Shown here: piece after piece, positions 23,832-33,195 of the stretch
Position numbering within the stretch: the stretch's first letter is position 1
How the letters are laid out: each line of letters opens with the position of its first letter
Assembly (NCBI RefSeq): GCF_009498735.1
Contig: NZ_ML762424.1
Span: 268,441 to 332,440 of the forward strand
DNA from: Gracilibacillus oryzae
GTDB lineage: Bacteria; Bacillota; Bacilli; Bacillales; Amphibacillaceae
Reading direction: 5' to 3'
Length of the DNA stretch: 64,000 nt
The notes under the pieces: model-generated
Databases searched by the model: none
The model's input: the letters and a program-made list of their open reading frames with translations, nothing else
Told to the model about the DNA's origin: nothing
Translations under genes and position numbers: made by a program

Positions 23832-25019
23832 ATGTCTCAAGATAACAAAAATTCAAAAATTGATTACACACTTATTTTAATCATCATTGCTCTTGCAATA
23901 ATTAGTATCTTTACTTTATATACATTAAATCCATACTTAATTCAAAAGTTAGGGATTGTTTTCTATCAAAAACAAATACAGTGGTATATTATCGGAACGG
24001 TTGCAATCATTGTCATCATGTTTTTTGATTATGACAGATTAAGACAGGTTTCGTGGATATTTTACGGTTTAGGAATTATTGCTTTAACGATGCTCTTCTT
24101 TCATTTCCCGCCAGGAATTGCGGATTCTGTTAATGGAGCATGGGGCTGGTTTCAAATTCATGGTTTTGGTTCATTGCAGCCAGCTGAATTTATGAAAGTT
24201 TTTCTAATTATATTTTTAGCACATATTATTGTTGCACATAATGAAAAATATCCGGAGCACACACTAAAAATGGATTTCTGGTTACTTGCAAAAATCGGAA
24301 TGGCATCCATTGTCCCCATCTTCTTCCTTACACAACAGCCTGACTTGGGCGGTGTACTTGTATTAACTGCTATAACAGTATGTATGATACTTGTTTCAGG
24401 AATTAAATGGCGTATTATTTTATCCATATTCGGGGGATTACTAATCACTGTCGTATCCATTGTTATTATTTATCTGACTATACCAGATCAAGTCAACCAA
24501 TTCTTAATTGAAAAGGATCTAGAACACGTTGGGGAAAGATTTAACGCATGGCTTAACCCTGATGAAAACAGCCAAGGTGATGCTTATCAATTAACACGGG
24601 CTATGCTTGCGATTGGGTCAGGACAGTTATCAGGTAAAGGGATGAGTGAATTCGAAGTTTCCTATAAAATCCCGGAATACCAAACTGACTTTATCTTCAC
24701 CTCCATTGCCGAACAATTTGGTTTTATTGGCTCAAGTGTTGTTATTACTATATATTTTCTCTTAATTTACCGATTAATTCATATTGCATTGAAATGCAGA
24801 GACCCGTTTGGAAGCTATATGATTACAGGTATTATCGGTATGTTCGCTTTCCAGGTTTTTCAGAATATTGGTATGTCTATTCAGTTATTGCCTATTACCG
24901 GGTTGCCACTTCCGTTTATCAGCTACGGAGGAAGTTCAACATTGACCTATATGCTGGCAATAGGAATTGTGCTAAACATTCATTATCGATTAAAAACATA
25001 TATGTTTGATGAATCTTAA
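23832..25019 (+). CDS. FtsW/RodA/SpoVE-family peptidoglycan glycosyltransferase
   Basis: The 395-residue protein has ten predicted membrane helices. SEDS family landmarks are LQPAEFMKVFLIIFLAH, the large loop with DFIFTSIAEQFGFIGS and the C-terminal LPLPFISYGGSSTLTYMLAIG. SEDS proteins polymerise lipid II with a class B PBP partner. The sequence looks more RodA-like than FtsW-like, but an isolated extra copy is common in this family. prpE follows 16 bp downstream on the same strand. Confidence 0.9.
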   Translation: MSQDNKNSKIDYTLILIIIALAIISIFTLYTLNPYLIQKLGIVFYQKQIQWYIIGTVAIIVIMFFDYDRLRQVSWIFYGLGIIALTMLFFHFPPGIADSVNGAWGWFQIHGFGSLQPAEFMKVFLIIFLAHIIVAHNEKYPEHTLKMDFWLLAKIGMASIVPIFFLTQQPDLGGVLVLTAITVCMILVSGIKWRIILSIFGGLLITVVSIVIIYLTIPDQVNQFLIEKDLEHVGERFNAWLNPDENSQGDAYQLTRAMLAIGSGQLSGKGMSEFEVSYKIPEYQTDFIFTSIAEQFGFIGSSVVITIYFLLIYRLIHIALKCRDPFGSYMITGIIGMFAFQVFQNIGMSIQLLPITGLPLPFISYGGSSTLTYMLAIGIVLNIHYRLKTYMFDES

Positions 25020-25035
25020 AAAGTGAGGTCTTTTC

Positions 25036-25773
25036 GTGAAAGTAGATATAATTGGAGATATCCATGGGTGTTATGAAGAATTATTGGAGTTAATTGAATC
25101 ACTTGGTTATAGTTGGGAAGATGATAAACTATCTCACCCTGATGGAAGAAAAATCGCTTTTGTTGGAGACTTACCCGACCGCGGCCCTTATTCCATTGAG
25201 GTAATTAAACTGGTCTATCAATTAGTAAGAAAACAGCAAACTGCCTATTATGTTCCAGGTAATCACTGCAATAAACTGTACAGGTATTTCCTTGGCAATA
25301 AAGTAAAGCATCAGCATGGATTAGAAACAACCGTTGCTGAATATATGGCATTATCGAAAAAAGAACAAAATACGGTAAAAGAGATGATGATGGAGCTATA
25401 TGAACAAGCTCCCCTGTATTTAGAAATCCCTGAAGTAAATGCAGTGATTGCACATGCAGGGATTAAGGAAGATTATATTGGCAAGCAGGGCAATAAAGTG
25501 AAGACCTTTGTTCTCTATGGTGATATCACTGGCGAAACATTGCCAGATGGCCGGCCGATAAGACGAGATTGGGCAAAAGATTATATTGGTGACAGATGGA
25601 TCGTTTATGGCCATACTCCAGTGCTTGAGCCAAGATTCTTAAACAAATCGGTTAACATTGATACTGGCTGTGTTTTTGGGAACAAGCTGACCGCTTTTAG
25701 CTTGCCGGAAGAGAAGATTCTGTCAGTCGCCTCAAGACAGCCGTTTGTTGAAGAGAAATTCACAAAGTATTAG
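25036..25773 (+). CDS. prpE: Bis(5'-nucleosyl)-tetraphosphatase PrpE
   Basis: The 245-residue PPP-family phosphoesterase shows the metal motifs GDIHGCYEE (residues 6-14), GDLPDRGP and GNHCNK; the second usually reads GDLVDRGP and the third GNHxxK/N. PrpE cleaves Ap4A asymmetrically, and in B. subtilis it affects spore germination. The GTG at 25036 follows GTGAGGTC. It ends with a strong terminator. Confidence 0.93.
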   Translation: MKVDIIGDIHGCYEELLELIESLGYSWEDDKLSHPDGRKIAFVGDLPDRGPYSIEVIKLVYQLVRKQQTAYYVPGNHCNKLYRYFLGNKVKHQHGLETTVAEYMALSKKEQNTVKEMMMELYEQAPLYLEIPEVNAVIAHAGIKEDYIGKQGNKVKTFVLYGDITGETLPDGRPIRRDWAKDYIGDRWIVYGHTPVLEPRFLNKSVNIDTGCVFGNKLTAFSLPEEKILSVASRQPFVEEKFTKY

Positions 25774-25813
25774 AATAGAAAAAGAAGGAGACATAACTAT
25801 TTTATACGCATCA

Positions 25814-25849
25814 AAACCCGAACAATTATTAACTGTTTCGGGTTTTTTG
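25814..25849 (+). terminator. prpE terminator
   Basis: AACCCGAACA...TGTTTCGGGTT stem and T6. Confidence 0.88.
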
Positions 25850-25881
25850 TTCATGTAAAATGGTGTTTCATATTTCGCTCC

Positions 25882-25995
25882 GTCAAAACACTTCGCTTTC
25901 CGCGGGCACGGCCTTAGCTTCCTCAGAAAGCAAAGCCCGCTTTCTTGCGGGATCTTCGGCTCGCGCTGTTCCCGCAGGAGTCTTCGTGTTTTGAC
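25882..25995. repeat. Bacillaceae-type dispersed palindromic repeat (about 114 bp)
   Basis: It starts GTCAAAACAC and ends GTGTTTTGAC, exact terminal inverted repeats. The interior is GC-rich compared with its surroundings and has palindromic blocks (CCGCGGGCACGG; CCCGCTTTCTTGCGGG). It resembles non-coding repeats known to be scattered in genomes of Bacillus relatives. No coding potential. Confidence 0.75.
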
Positions 25996-26061
25996 TACGC
26001 TAAGTACGTGCGTTCATTTCTACAAAATAGTCTCGTTCGTATTTAAGGTAAAGTCTATTAG

Positions 26062-26946
26062 TTATATCTCAGTCTGTTTTATTTTGGCAAGATCTTCAGC
26101 TAATGGTAAAGTAAAACTCATCCTTTTACGTGTCATCGGATGATAAAAGGCTAATTCAGTGCAATGCAATGCTTGCCTGCCGATATGGTCAAGGCTTCCG
26201 CCATATAAACGATCACCCGCTAAAGGATGTCCCATATCTGTCAGATGCACTCTGATCTGATGGGTTCTTCCTGTCTCTAAGCTTATTTCGACAAGAGAAT
26301 ATTGCTTCCAGACTTCCATGACGCGGTAATTCGTTATCGCTTCCTGACCAGCATTATCCACCATTCTTTTGAGGATAGAATCAGGGTCACGAGCAATTGG
26401 TTTGTTAATTCGGCCTTCTTTAGGCTGAGGTATTCCTGAAACGATGGCCTGATAGGTACGATTTACTTTCCCTGATTGCTGTTCTCTGAACATGATAGCA
26501 TGACTGTAACGATGCTTAGCAATAAGTAACAACCCGGAAGTATCACGGTCCAGTCTTGTTACAACATGAACAGTATACGGTAACTGATTCTGATCATAAT
26601 GGTACAGAATCGCATTAGCCAATGTACGGCCAGGATGGTGACGCGAAGGGATTGTTGCCATATTTGGCGGCTTATTAATCACAAGCACATCATCATCTTC
26701 ATATATAATATCCAGGGGAAGCGGCTCTGGCAGGATATACTCACTTCTTTTTTCCGGCGGGAAGATAACCTCCACTGTATCGTTTTCTGATAAAATATAT
26801 CGTACGGTTTTTGGTTCATTATTAACCAGAATTTTGCCACCCTGATGTTTTACTGTTGCGAGTGTTCGTTTGGAGAATCCTCTTACATCAATCAGATATT
26901 CCCGCAAGAGGGTTTTATCATGCTGTTTGTCTATAATCCATTTCAA
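26062..26946 (-). CDS. RluA-family pseudouridine synthase (YjbO-like)
   Basis: The 294-residue protein has an S4-like N-terminus (about 12-60) and a pseudouridine synthase domain with RLDRDTSG (Arg131-Gly138); Asp133 is the catalytic residue. The family makes pseudouridines in 23S rRNA or tRNA; YjbO specificity is not evident from sequence. It lies downstream of nadK and relQ on the same strand, separated from nadK by a repeat. Confidence 0.9.
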   Translation of the reverse strand: MKWIIDKQHDKTLLREYLIDVRGFSKRTLATVKHQGGKILVNNEPKTVRYILSENDTVEVIFPPEKRSEYILPEPLPLDIIYEDDDVLVINKPPNMATIPSRHHPGRTLANAILYHYDQNQLPYTVHVVTRLDRDTSGLLLIAKHRYSHAIMFREQQSGKVNRTYQAIVSGIPQPKEGRINKPIARDPDSILKRMVDNAGQEAITNYRVMEVWKQYSLVEISLETGRTHQIRVHLTDMGHPLAGDRLYGGSLDHIGRQALHCTELAFYHPMTRKRMSFTLPLAEDLAKIKQTEI

Positions 26947-26966
26947 CTCATTTTACTCCTTTTAAA

Positions 26967-27018
26967 GGATGTTCAAAAACTCACCAAAATGATAAGCGGC
27001 GACTTTTTGAACACGCAC
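26967..27018 (-). repeat. Deleted copy of the MITE-like repeat
   Basis: On the minus strand GTGTTCAAAAAGTCG joins directly to CCGCTTATCATTTTGGTGAG and TTTTTGAACATCC, the two ends of the 18124-18439 repeat without the middle 100 bp. It lies between nadK and the rluD-like gene. Confidence 0.8.
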
Positions 27019-27045
27019 TTTTATCCACTTTTTTCCGCTGAAATT

Positions 27046-27849
27046 CTAGCGCTCATCCGATATAAAGGAATCATGTACTCTCTTCCAGAAAGGAAATGCA
27101 CGAAATCTTGCAAACCGGATTTTTTTCTCGGAGACCCGACATTCAATTGTATCAATATTCGAATAAGAGTCTGTATTATGATCAATTGTAATTAAAAAGC
27201 TCTTGTTATGATCAAGCGGCTTCAGTTCACATATATGATGTTTAGGCAAGATTAATGGTGATCCGACGGTACGAAAGACTCGATTATTAATGGATGCCAT
27301 TTCAGTAATTTGATAAGCATTTAAGGAAGGATGAATAATCGCACCACCTAACGCCTTATTGTATGCTGTACTTCCAGAAGGTGTGGAAATACATAATCCA
27401 TCGCCTCTAAAACGTTCAAAATGTGCACCTTTTATCAGTACATCCATTACAACCGTGCTGTCGACTGATTTAACAGATACTTCATTTAAGGCGAGAAAAT
27501 GTTTGGTTTCTCCTTTATCAGCAGGATGAATAATAATATCAAGCAATGGATATTCCACAATTTCCGATGGATTCTTGGCAATCTCAATAATTAATTTTTC
27601 TATCTCATCAGGAAGCCAATCAGCATAAAAGCCGAGGTGGCCTGTGTGCACACCTATAAATGCGGTCTCTTCCAAACGGTGCTGATATGTATGAAAAGCT
27701 TCCAGAAATGTTCCATCCCCGCCTACGGATATTACAAGATCAGGTTCTTTCTCATCATATTCAAGCGAAAACTCTTCTAAGTACTGCTTCATACGACCTT
27801 TGATTACGTCTGATTTTTGATCACCTTTTGAAAGAATACTAAAACGCAT
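27046..27849 (-). CDS. nadK: NAD kinase
   Basis: The 267-residue protein has the GGDGT motif (residues 43-47, [12 protein letters not shown]) and the conserved [20 protein letters not shown] segment. It phosphorylates NAD to NADP. The ATG at 27849 follows GGGGGTAATTAAT. The upstream relQ stop lies 17 bases before this start, matching the yjbM-nadF pair of B. subtilis. Confidence 0.95.
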   Translation of the reverse strand: MRFSILSKGDQKSDVIKGRMKQYLEEFSLEYDEKEPDLVISVGGDGTFLEAFHTYQHRLEETAFIGVHTGHLGFYADWLPDEIEKLIIEIAKNPSEIVEYPLLDIIIHPADKGETKHFLALNEVSVKSVDSTVVMDVLIKGAHFERFRGDGLCISTPSGSTAYNKALGGAIIHPSLNAYQITEMASINNRVFRTVGSPLILPKHHICELKPLDHNKSFLITIDHNTDSYSNIDTIECRVSEKKIRFARFRAFPFWKRVHDSFISDER

Positions 27850-27866
27850 ATTAATTACCCCCATCA

Positions 27867-28490
27867 TTAATGCTTCTGCTTATTCGAATGATAGATCCTT
27901 TGTGCTTCCTGAATCTCATCCTTAATTTTTGACATCTCTTCATCCATACTGAATGCAGCTTCAGCAGCTCGTTTCAAACGTGCTTGAACTTTATCCGGAA
28001 TCTGACCTGCATATTTATAATTCAGTGAGTGCTCATTCGTTGCCCAGAAATTCATCGCCATTGTTCTGATTTGAATCTCTGCAATAATTCTCCGTTCCCC
28101 GTGAATAGTTTCCACAGGATATTCAATAATCAAATGGTACGAACGATAACCACTTTCTTTTTTATTTTTAATATAATCCCGTTCCTCTATTACTTCAAAA
28201 TCATTTCGAGATTTCAGACGATTCAGTATATCGTATATATCATCAACAAATTGGCAGACAACTCTTACACCAGCAATGTCTTGCAAATCTGTTTCCATTC
28301 TTTCTGCAGGTATCTTTTTTCTCCGCATTTTTTCTTTAATACTTGAAATAGGTTTGACACGGCCAGTTACGAACTCGATTGGCGAATGGTTTGTTTCATG
28401 TTCGAATTGGGCACGCATCCCTCTTAATTTCACTTTTAATTCTTCTACCACCTGTGAATAAGGTGCCAAAAAAGTTTTCCAATCCACATC
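27867..28490 (-). CDS. relQ: Small alarmone synthetase RelQ (YjbM/SasB)
   Basis: The 207-residue (p)ppGpp synthetase without a hydrolase domain has the signature [20 protein letters not shown] and the catalytic segment [14 protein letters not shown] with [20 protein letters not shown]. It makes (p)ppGpp from GDP or GTP under envelope stress in related species. The GTG at 28490 is preferred (AGGTGG spacing, protein begins [10 protein letters not shown] like the homologue) over GTG 28499. Confidence 0.92.
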   Translation of the reverse strand, partial: DVDWKTFLAPYSQVVEELKVKLRGMRAQFEHETNHSPIEFVTGRVKPISSIKEKMRRKKIPAERMETDLQDIAGVRVVCQFVDDIYDILNRLKSRNDFEVIEERDYIKNKKESGYRSYHLIIEYPVETIHGERRIIAEIQIRTMAMNFWATNEHSLNYKYAGQIPDKVQARLKRAAEAAFSMDEEMSKIKDEIQEAQRIYHSNKQKH

Positions 28491-28633
28491 TAGCACCACC
28501 TAATCTTTATCTAAGTATATATTACCACATTTTTTCAAGTTAGCTGAACCAAAACTGCTTAGTATATTATTTTTGCATTTTTGTGCAAGAAGAAGCACAA
28601 TATGATTAGAATAGAAGTAAAGGTGGCATCCGG

Positions 28634-29209
28634 ATGTCTCAAGAAATCGAAATTGAATTTAAGAATTTACTGACAAAGTCTGAATTTTCAGCTTTACATG
28701 ATTTTTTCCGGTCTTTTTCGAAAGAAGAAATGACGCAGATGAATCATTATTTTGAAACAGAAACATTTTCTTTGAAAAATAATGGCGCAGCGCTTAGAAT
28801 ACGGGAAAAAGGTAATCATTTTTCGGCAACCTTAAAACAGCCTAATCCTCTAGGTCCCGGGCTGTTAGAAACACACCAGGATATTTCTGTAAATGAAGCC
28901 GATCAATGGTTCCAGAACAAAATCCAGCCGGATATTGAGATTGCAGATGCATTAAGCCATTTAGGTGTTGATGTGAAGCAGCTGCGATATGGCGGAAAAT
29001 TAGAAACAACTCGAACAGAATTAGCTTATCAGGATGTATTAGTCGTACTCGACCACAGCAGGTATAATGGGCGGGAAGATTATGAATTAGAGTTGGAATG
29101 CAAGGAAGAAAAACAAGGGTTGGCAGTATTTCATCAATTATTAGAACAATTTCATATTCCAGAAAGAAAAACAATGAACAAAATTGCTCGTTTTTATCAT
29201 ACACTATAG
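28634..29209 (+). CDS. yjbK: CYTH-domain triphosphatase-like protein (YjbK)
   Basis: The 191-residue protein opens with EIEIEFK, the ExExK motif of the CYTH/triphosphate tunnel family. Further acidic and basic tunnel residues are LRIREKG, ATLKQ and YELELECKE. Substrates in Bacillus are not established. It is divergent from relQ; AGGTGGCATCCGG precedes the ATG. Confidence 0.9.
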   Translation: MSQEIEIEFKNLLTKSEFSALHDFFRSFSKEEMTQMNHYFETETFSLKNNGAALRIREKGNHFSATLKQPNPLGPGLLETHQDISVNEADQWFQNKIQPDIEIADALSHLGVDVKQLRYGGKLETTRTELAYQDVLVVLDHSRYNGREDYELELECKEEKQGLAVFHQLLEQFHIPERKTMNKIARFYHTL

Positions 29210-29384
29210 TACGAATTGTTTCGTCTTACATCTGTACAATAACAGTCAAAGACTTTATATACGGGGAAAATTAGCAAAACACATTATTTGCTAGAATCCA
29301 CCTCGAACTGTTACAATAAAGTAACAATTATGAATTTTTTTTAACAATTTGTTGGACAAAAGTGGAATGAAAGGTTTGGAAGAA

Positions 29385-29786
29385 ATGAATGATGTACGCT
29401 CTATATATGAGGCAATAGGTGGCGAAGAGACAATTGATCGATTAGTGGAAGCATTTTATGCTCGTGTTGCAAAACATCCTGATCTAATCCCGATTTTTCC
29501 TGATGACTTCACCGAAGTTGCTCGTAAACAAAAACAATTCTTAACACAATTCTTTGGTGGTCCACCATTATATATACAAGAACATGGGCATCCTATGATG
29601 AGAAAGCGGCACTTGCGCTTTCCCATCACTCCTGTAAGGAGAGACGCATGGCTGAAGTGCATGCAGGGTGCGTTAGAAGAAGTTCAAATTGATGAGCCTG
29701 TCAGAAGCGCAATCTTTGAACGTTTGGCACTTACAGCCAATCACATGATGAATACACCTGACCCAGAGAAAGGAGAATCATTGTGA
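29385..29786 (+). CDS. yjbI: Truncated haemoglobin (YjbI)
   Basis: The 133-residue group II truncated globin has [29 protein letters not shown] and [18 protein letters not shown] with the proximal His in the last block. The ATG at 29385 gives the size of the B. subtilis protein; the ribosome site (GGAAGAA) is weak and two upstream starts exist. It overlaps spxH by four bases. The pair links oxygen or NO handling with Spx control. Confidence 0.92.
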   Translation: MNDVRSIYEAIGGEETIDRLVEAFYARVAKHPDLIPIFPDDFTEVARKQKQFLTQFFGGPPLYIQEHGHPMMRKRHLRFPITPVRRDAWLKCMQGALEEVQIDEPVRSAIFERLALTANHMMNTPDPEKGESL

Positions 29787-30676
29787 ATTGGAATTCAGCT
29801 GGATCATGGCAACATCAAGATGGTAACCAGACGACTCGATTACATTTTATTGATATGCTCAAGAAACCGATCGAGATTTATGTATTTGTTGATCCACTAT
29901 GTCCAGAATGTTGGTCATTTGAACCTTATCTGAAGAAGTTAACAGTAGAATATGGACGTTTTTTCACGATTAGACCTATACTCAGCGGACAGCTTACCAA
30001 TTTGCACAAAGATAAATTTGAACAACCAAGAAAGTTGAAAGAAATTTGGGAGAAAACAGCCAATCGGACAGGAATGTGCTGTGATGGAGATTTATGGTTA
30101 GAGAATCCAATCCATTTTCCAAAGATTACTTCTATAGCGGTTAAAGCCGCAGAATTACAGGGGAAAAAGGCTGGCAAGAGATTTTTAAGAAAAATTCAGG
30201 AGTTGGCTTTTTTAGAGAAGAAAGATATCTCCAGTGAGCGGATTCTTTTGGAATGTGCAAGACAGCTTAATTTGGATATTGAAGAATTTAAAAGTGACCT
30301 TTATTCCCACTCTGCAGCGAAAGCATTACAATGCGATTTAAAGATAACGAAAGAAATGGAAGTAGAATATGTTCCAACAATGGTTTTCTTTAATGAATCC
30401 GATGAAGAAGCAGGTATTAAAATCTCCGGAATTTATCCATATGATATTTATGTGAAAGTTTTGAAACAAATGCTTCAGAAGGAACCATTGCCAGCAAGAA
30501 AACCCGACTTAGTTGACTTTCTATCTCAATATGAATTTGTCGCGACAAAGGAAGTTGCAGTTGTCTATGACTGGTCGCTGGAAAAGGCAGAAAAGGAATT
30601 AAAGAAACTTCAACTAAAACAACTAGTCGAAAAGGTTCCAGTAAAATTCGGCTGTTTCTGGAAATATATAAAGTGA
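29783..30676 (+). CDS. spxH: ClpXP adaptor SpxH (YjbH)
   Basis: The 297-residue DsbA-like protein has CPEC (in [13 protein letters not shown]) near residue 41. A His/Cys-rich extreme N-terminus that binds zinc in B. subtilis is not present here: the N-terminus reads [16 protein letters not shown]. SpxH delivers Spx to ClpXP. The GTG start overlaps yjbI, with GGAGAATCATT before it. Spx itself is encoded at 37009-37404. Confidence 0.92.
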   Translation: MNWNSAGSWQHQDGNQTTRLHFIDMLKKPIEIYVFVDPLCPECWSFEPYLKKLTVEYGRFFTIRPILSGQLTNLHKDKFEQPRKLKEIWEKTANRTGMCCDGDLWLENPIHFPKITSIAVKAAELQGKKAGKRFLRKIQELAFLEKKDISSERILLECARQLNLDIEEFKSDLYSHSAAKALQCDLKITKEMEVEYVPTMVFFNESDEEAGIKISGIYPYDIYVKVLKQMLQKEPLPARKPDLVDFLSQYEFVATKEVAVVYDWSLEKAEKELKKLQLKQLVEKVPVKFGCFWKYIK

Positions 30677-30681
30677 GATTT

Positions 30682-30705
30682 GGATCAACTGGGGTTTGCC
30701 GATCC
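30682..30705 (+). promoter_or_regulatory. spxH 3'-UTR hairpin with a loop complementary to RoxS
   Basis: GGATC...GATCC encloses a 14-base loop containing GGGGTTTG (30691-30698). The minus-strand RoxS RNA contains CAAACCCC (30928-30921), an exact 8-base complement. The two RNAs end against the same bidirectional terminator, so the loop could pair with RoxS (inference). Confidence 0.45.
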
Positions 30706-30831
30706 TCACAGATCACTTTGAAGTGGTAATATTTCAGACATCTAGCACCGTAATTAGTAACAGAACTTCTCAAGAAGTTGAAAGTCACTGCTTAGCCTGG
30801 TGCCTAACAGCCTCAGCACCATTTATGTAGA

Positions 30832-30944
30832 AAGAGAAAAGGACATGTACATTAAGAGTACATGTCCTTTTCTTTATCTATTACTAGATAAGGGATGGGA
30901 GAAAGTTTAGGTCAAACAAAGGGGTTTGTTTGTAAACATTTCAT
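30832..30944 (-). ncRNA. roxS: RoxS/RsaE-family regulatory RNA
   Basis: The RNA of about 113 bases carries the two C-rich motifs of the family, AACAAACCCCTTTGTTTGA and TTTCTCCCATCCCTTATC, in that order and unpaired, followed by a long stem (AAAAGGACATGTAC...GTACATGTCCTTTT) as terminator. Its place next to pepF matches S. aureus RsaE. RoxS/RsaE pairs with the ribosome sites of mRNAs of central metabolism and adjusts NAD/NADH balance. A promoter and Rex site lie upstream. Confidence 0.9.
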
Positions 30945-30950
30945 GCATTT

Positions 30951-31002
30951 AATATACCAAGATTTCTTATACCTGGCAATATGTTTGTGCATCATTTCAC
31001 AA
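30951..31002 (-). promoter_or_regulatory. roxS promoter with Rex operator
   Basis: On the minus strand TTGCCA (30979-30974), 17 bp, TATATT (30956-30951). Just upstream TTGTGCATCATTTCACAA (30985-31002) matches the Rex box TTGTGAA-N4-TTCACAA at 13 of 14 fixed positions. Rex senses NADH/NAD+, and control of RoxS by Rex is known in B. subtilis. Confidence 0.85.
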
Positions 31003-31112
31003 AAGTGTCACACTTCTAATTGCTTTTCTTTCGCATAAAGTAATGATAAGAAAAGCTGCTTGTGATTTTTTATAAAAAGATGTTAAAAAATATTGGCAAG
31101 GATGTGCTTGTG

Positions 31113-31292
31113 ATGAGACTGTTAATTTTTTTATTGCCACTTTTTGCATTATTCTTAAACATTTTTGGTTTAATGCGGCTAATCCCCGTTTACTTCACTG
31201 TTCCCCTGTTATTTATTACTATTTACATATCTGTATATTGTTATTTTCACAAAAGAAAATTCAAAGGATTTAAAGGAAGGCTGCCACACTAG
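31113..31292 (+). CDS. Small two-helix membrane protein
   Basis: The 59-residue product has two hydrophobic segments (LLIFLLPLFALFLNIFGLM and VYFTVPLLFITIYISVYCYF) and a basic tail. The ATG at 31113 follows AAGGATGTGCTTGTG; an earlier GTG lacks a site. It sits alone between roxS and pepF, and the function is unknown. Confidence 0.65.
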   Translation: MRLLIFLLPLFALFLNIFGLMRLIPVYFTVPLLFITIYISVYCYFHKRKFKGFKGRLPH

Positions 31293-31311
31293 ATGTGACA
31301 GCCGTTTGTTT
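31279..31311. terminator. Bidirectional terminator
   Basis: GGCTGCCACA...TGTGACAGCC stem with GTTTGTTT, between the small membrane gene and the end of pepF. Confidence 0.75.
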
Positions 31312-33127
31312 AATTTATTTCTTTCAGCAGATTTTCCATTTCGTTCAGTTTCTCTTCGAATACTTTTAAAGCATTTAATACTGGTGTCTTCTCTGTCATA
31401 TCGACTCCAGCATGTTTTAATACTTCGATTGGATAATCACTGCTTCCCGCACTTAAATATTCGATATAGCGTTTTACAGCCGGTTCTTTTTCTTCAAGTA
31501 TCTGTGCAGCAAGTGATTGTGCTGCAGCATAGCCAGTTGCATATTGATAAACATAATAATTGTAATAAAAATGTGGAATTCTCGCCCATTCCAAGCCAAT
31601 CTCTTCATCAATAACTAAATCATCACCGAAATATTTCTTATTAAGGTCATAATAAACTTCTGTTAATTTATCTGCAGTAAGCGCTTCGCCTTCCTGCTGC
31701 ATAACATGAATTTTATGCTCAAATTCAGCAAACATTGTTTGTCTGAAAACTGTACCGCGGAACCCTTCCAGAAAATGGTTAAGCAAATATAACTTTTCTT
31801 TCACATCATCTGTTTTGGAAACAAGGTAGTCATTCAGAAATGCTTCATTACATGTTGAAGCAACTTCTGCTACGAAGATAGAGTAATTTCCATAACGATA
31901 AGGCTGGTTTTCATGTGTATAATAGCTGTGCATGGAATGGCCTAATTCGTGAGCCAATGTGAATAAGTTATTGATATTATCCTGCCAGTTCATTAAGATA
32001 TAAGGATTTGTACTGTAGGAACCTGATGAATAAGCCCCGCTTCTTTTCCCGACATTCTCCTCTACATCAATCCAGCGATCCTCAAATGCTTTCTTCATTA
32101 CATCTAAATAGTCTTCTCCAAGTGGTTTTAAAGCATCTGCCACTGTTCTCTGTGCTTCTTCATAGCTAAATTTCATATCTACATCCTGAATTAATGGTGT
32201 ATACAGATCATACATATGCAATTCGTCTAGTCCTAGTATCTTCTTTCGTAAAGCAATATAACGCTGTAATAACGGAAGACCTTCATGGATAGCTTCGATC
32301 AGGTTATCATAGACAGCTTCCGGAATATTGTTGCTGTTTAATGCCGCCTGGCGTGCACTGTCATAATTACGTACTTTTGCATAAAAATTATCTTTTTTCA
32401 CTACTCCTTGTAATGTGGAAGCAAACGTATTTTTCAGACTGCCAAACGTTTCATACATTGCTTTGAATGCATCATGACGCACACGACCGTCTTTTGATTC
32501 CAGGAAATTAATATAACGACCATGTGTTAAGTCTACTTCTTCTCCATTCTCATCCGTAATTGCCGGAAACTTAATATCTGCATTATTTAACATACCGAAC
32601 GTTTGAGATGCATTGTCTGTTACTTCAGATGCCTCTGCTAATAATACTTCTTCCTTCTCTGATAAAATATGCGGCCGCTTGCGGTTAATCTCATCAAGTG
32701 TATGTTTGTATAACTGTAATGGCTCGTATTCAGCTAGATACTGTTCTATTGTCTTCTCATCCAGTGTTAAAATCTCTGGTGTAATAAAACTCATGGCACT
32801 GGATATTTGAGTTAATAAATTCTCTGCTTTTGCATTCATTGCCTGATAAGTCGAATTGGTTGTATCCTGATCATAACGCATATGTGCATATGTATATAAT
32901 GTACTTAAACGATCAGACACTTCATCCTGCAGTTGAAACAATTGATAAAGCTTTTCTGCTGATTCATTTAACTTTCCCTGGTATTCGGAGAATTGCGGTA
33001 TTAACTCTTTCACTGCTTGCCATTCTTTGTCCCACTCTTGATCTGTTGCATAAATATCTTCTAATCTCCACGTAAGTTCTTCTGGAATTTCATTACGTCC
33101 AGGTAATGATTTTTGCGTTTTTGCCAT
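31310..33127 (-). CDS. pepF: Oligoendopeptidase F
   Basis: The 605-residue M3 metallopeptidase has the zinc motif HELGHSMHSYY and the downstream Glu region NYSIFVAEVASTCNEAFL. PepF cleaves oligopeptides in the cytoplasm. The ATG at 33127 follows AAGGAGGAATTGAAA. The order coiA-pepF-spxH-yjbI is that of B. subtilis yjbF-G-H-I. Confidence 0.96.
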   Translation of the reverse strand: MAKTQKSLPGRNEIPEELTWRLEDIYATDQEWDKEWQAVKELIPQFSEYQGKLNESAEKLYQLFQLQDEVSDRLSTLYTYAHMRYDQDTTNSTYQAMNAKAENLLTQISSAMSFITPEILTLDEKTIEQYLAEYEPLQLYKHTLDEINRKRPHILSEKEEVLLAEASEVTDNASQTFGMLNNADIKFPAITDENGEEVDLTHGRYINFLESKDGRVRHDAFKAMYETFGSLKNTFASTLQGVVKKDNFYAKVRNYDSARQAALNSNNIPEAVYDNLIEAIHEGLPLLQRYIALRKKILGLDELHMYDLYTPLIQDVDMKFSYEEAQRTVADALKPLGEDYLDVMKKAFEDRWIDVEENVGKRSGAYSSGSYSTNPYILMNWQDNINNLFTLAHELGHSMHSYYTHENQPYRYGNYSIFVAEVASTCNEAFLNDYLVSKTDDVKEKLYLLNHFLEGFRGTVFRQTMFAEFEHKIHVMQQEGEALTADKLTEVYYDLNKKYFGDDLVIDEEIGLEWARIPHFYYNYYVYQYATGYAAAQSLAAQILEEKEPAVKRYIEYLSAGSSDYPIEVLKHAGVDMTEKTPVLNALKVFEEKLNEMENLLKEIN

Positions 33128-33195
33128 TTTCAATTCCTCCTTCAACAAACTTTAGATTCACATTATATACCTATTATAACTTACATTGGTATCAA

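Noticed and set aside
30706-30831. Separate structured RNA between spxH and roxS
   Set aside because: Short hairpins (ATCACTTTGAAGTGGT; AACTTCTCAAGAAGTT) exist, but no promoter and no known RNA family is recognised. It is kept as spxH 3'-UTR.
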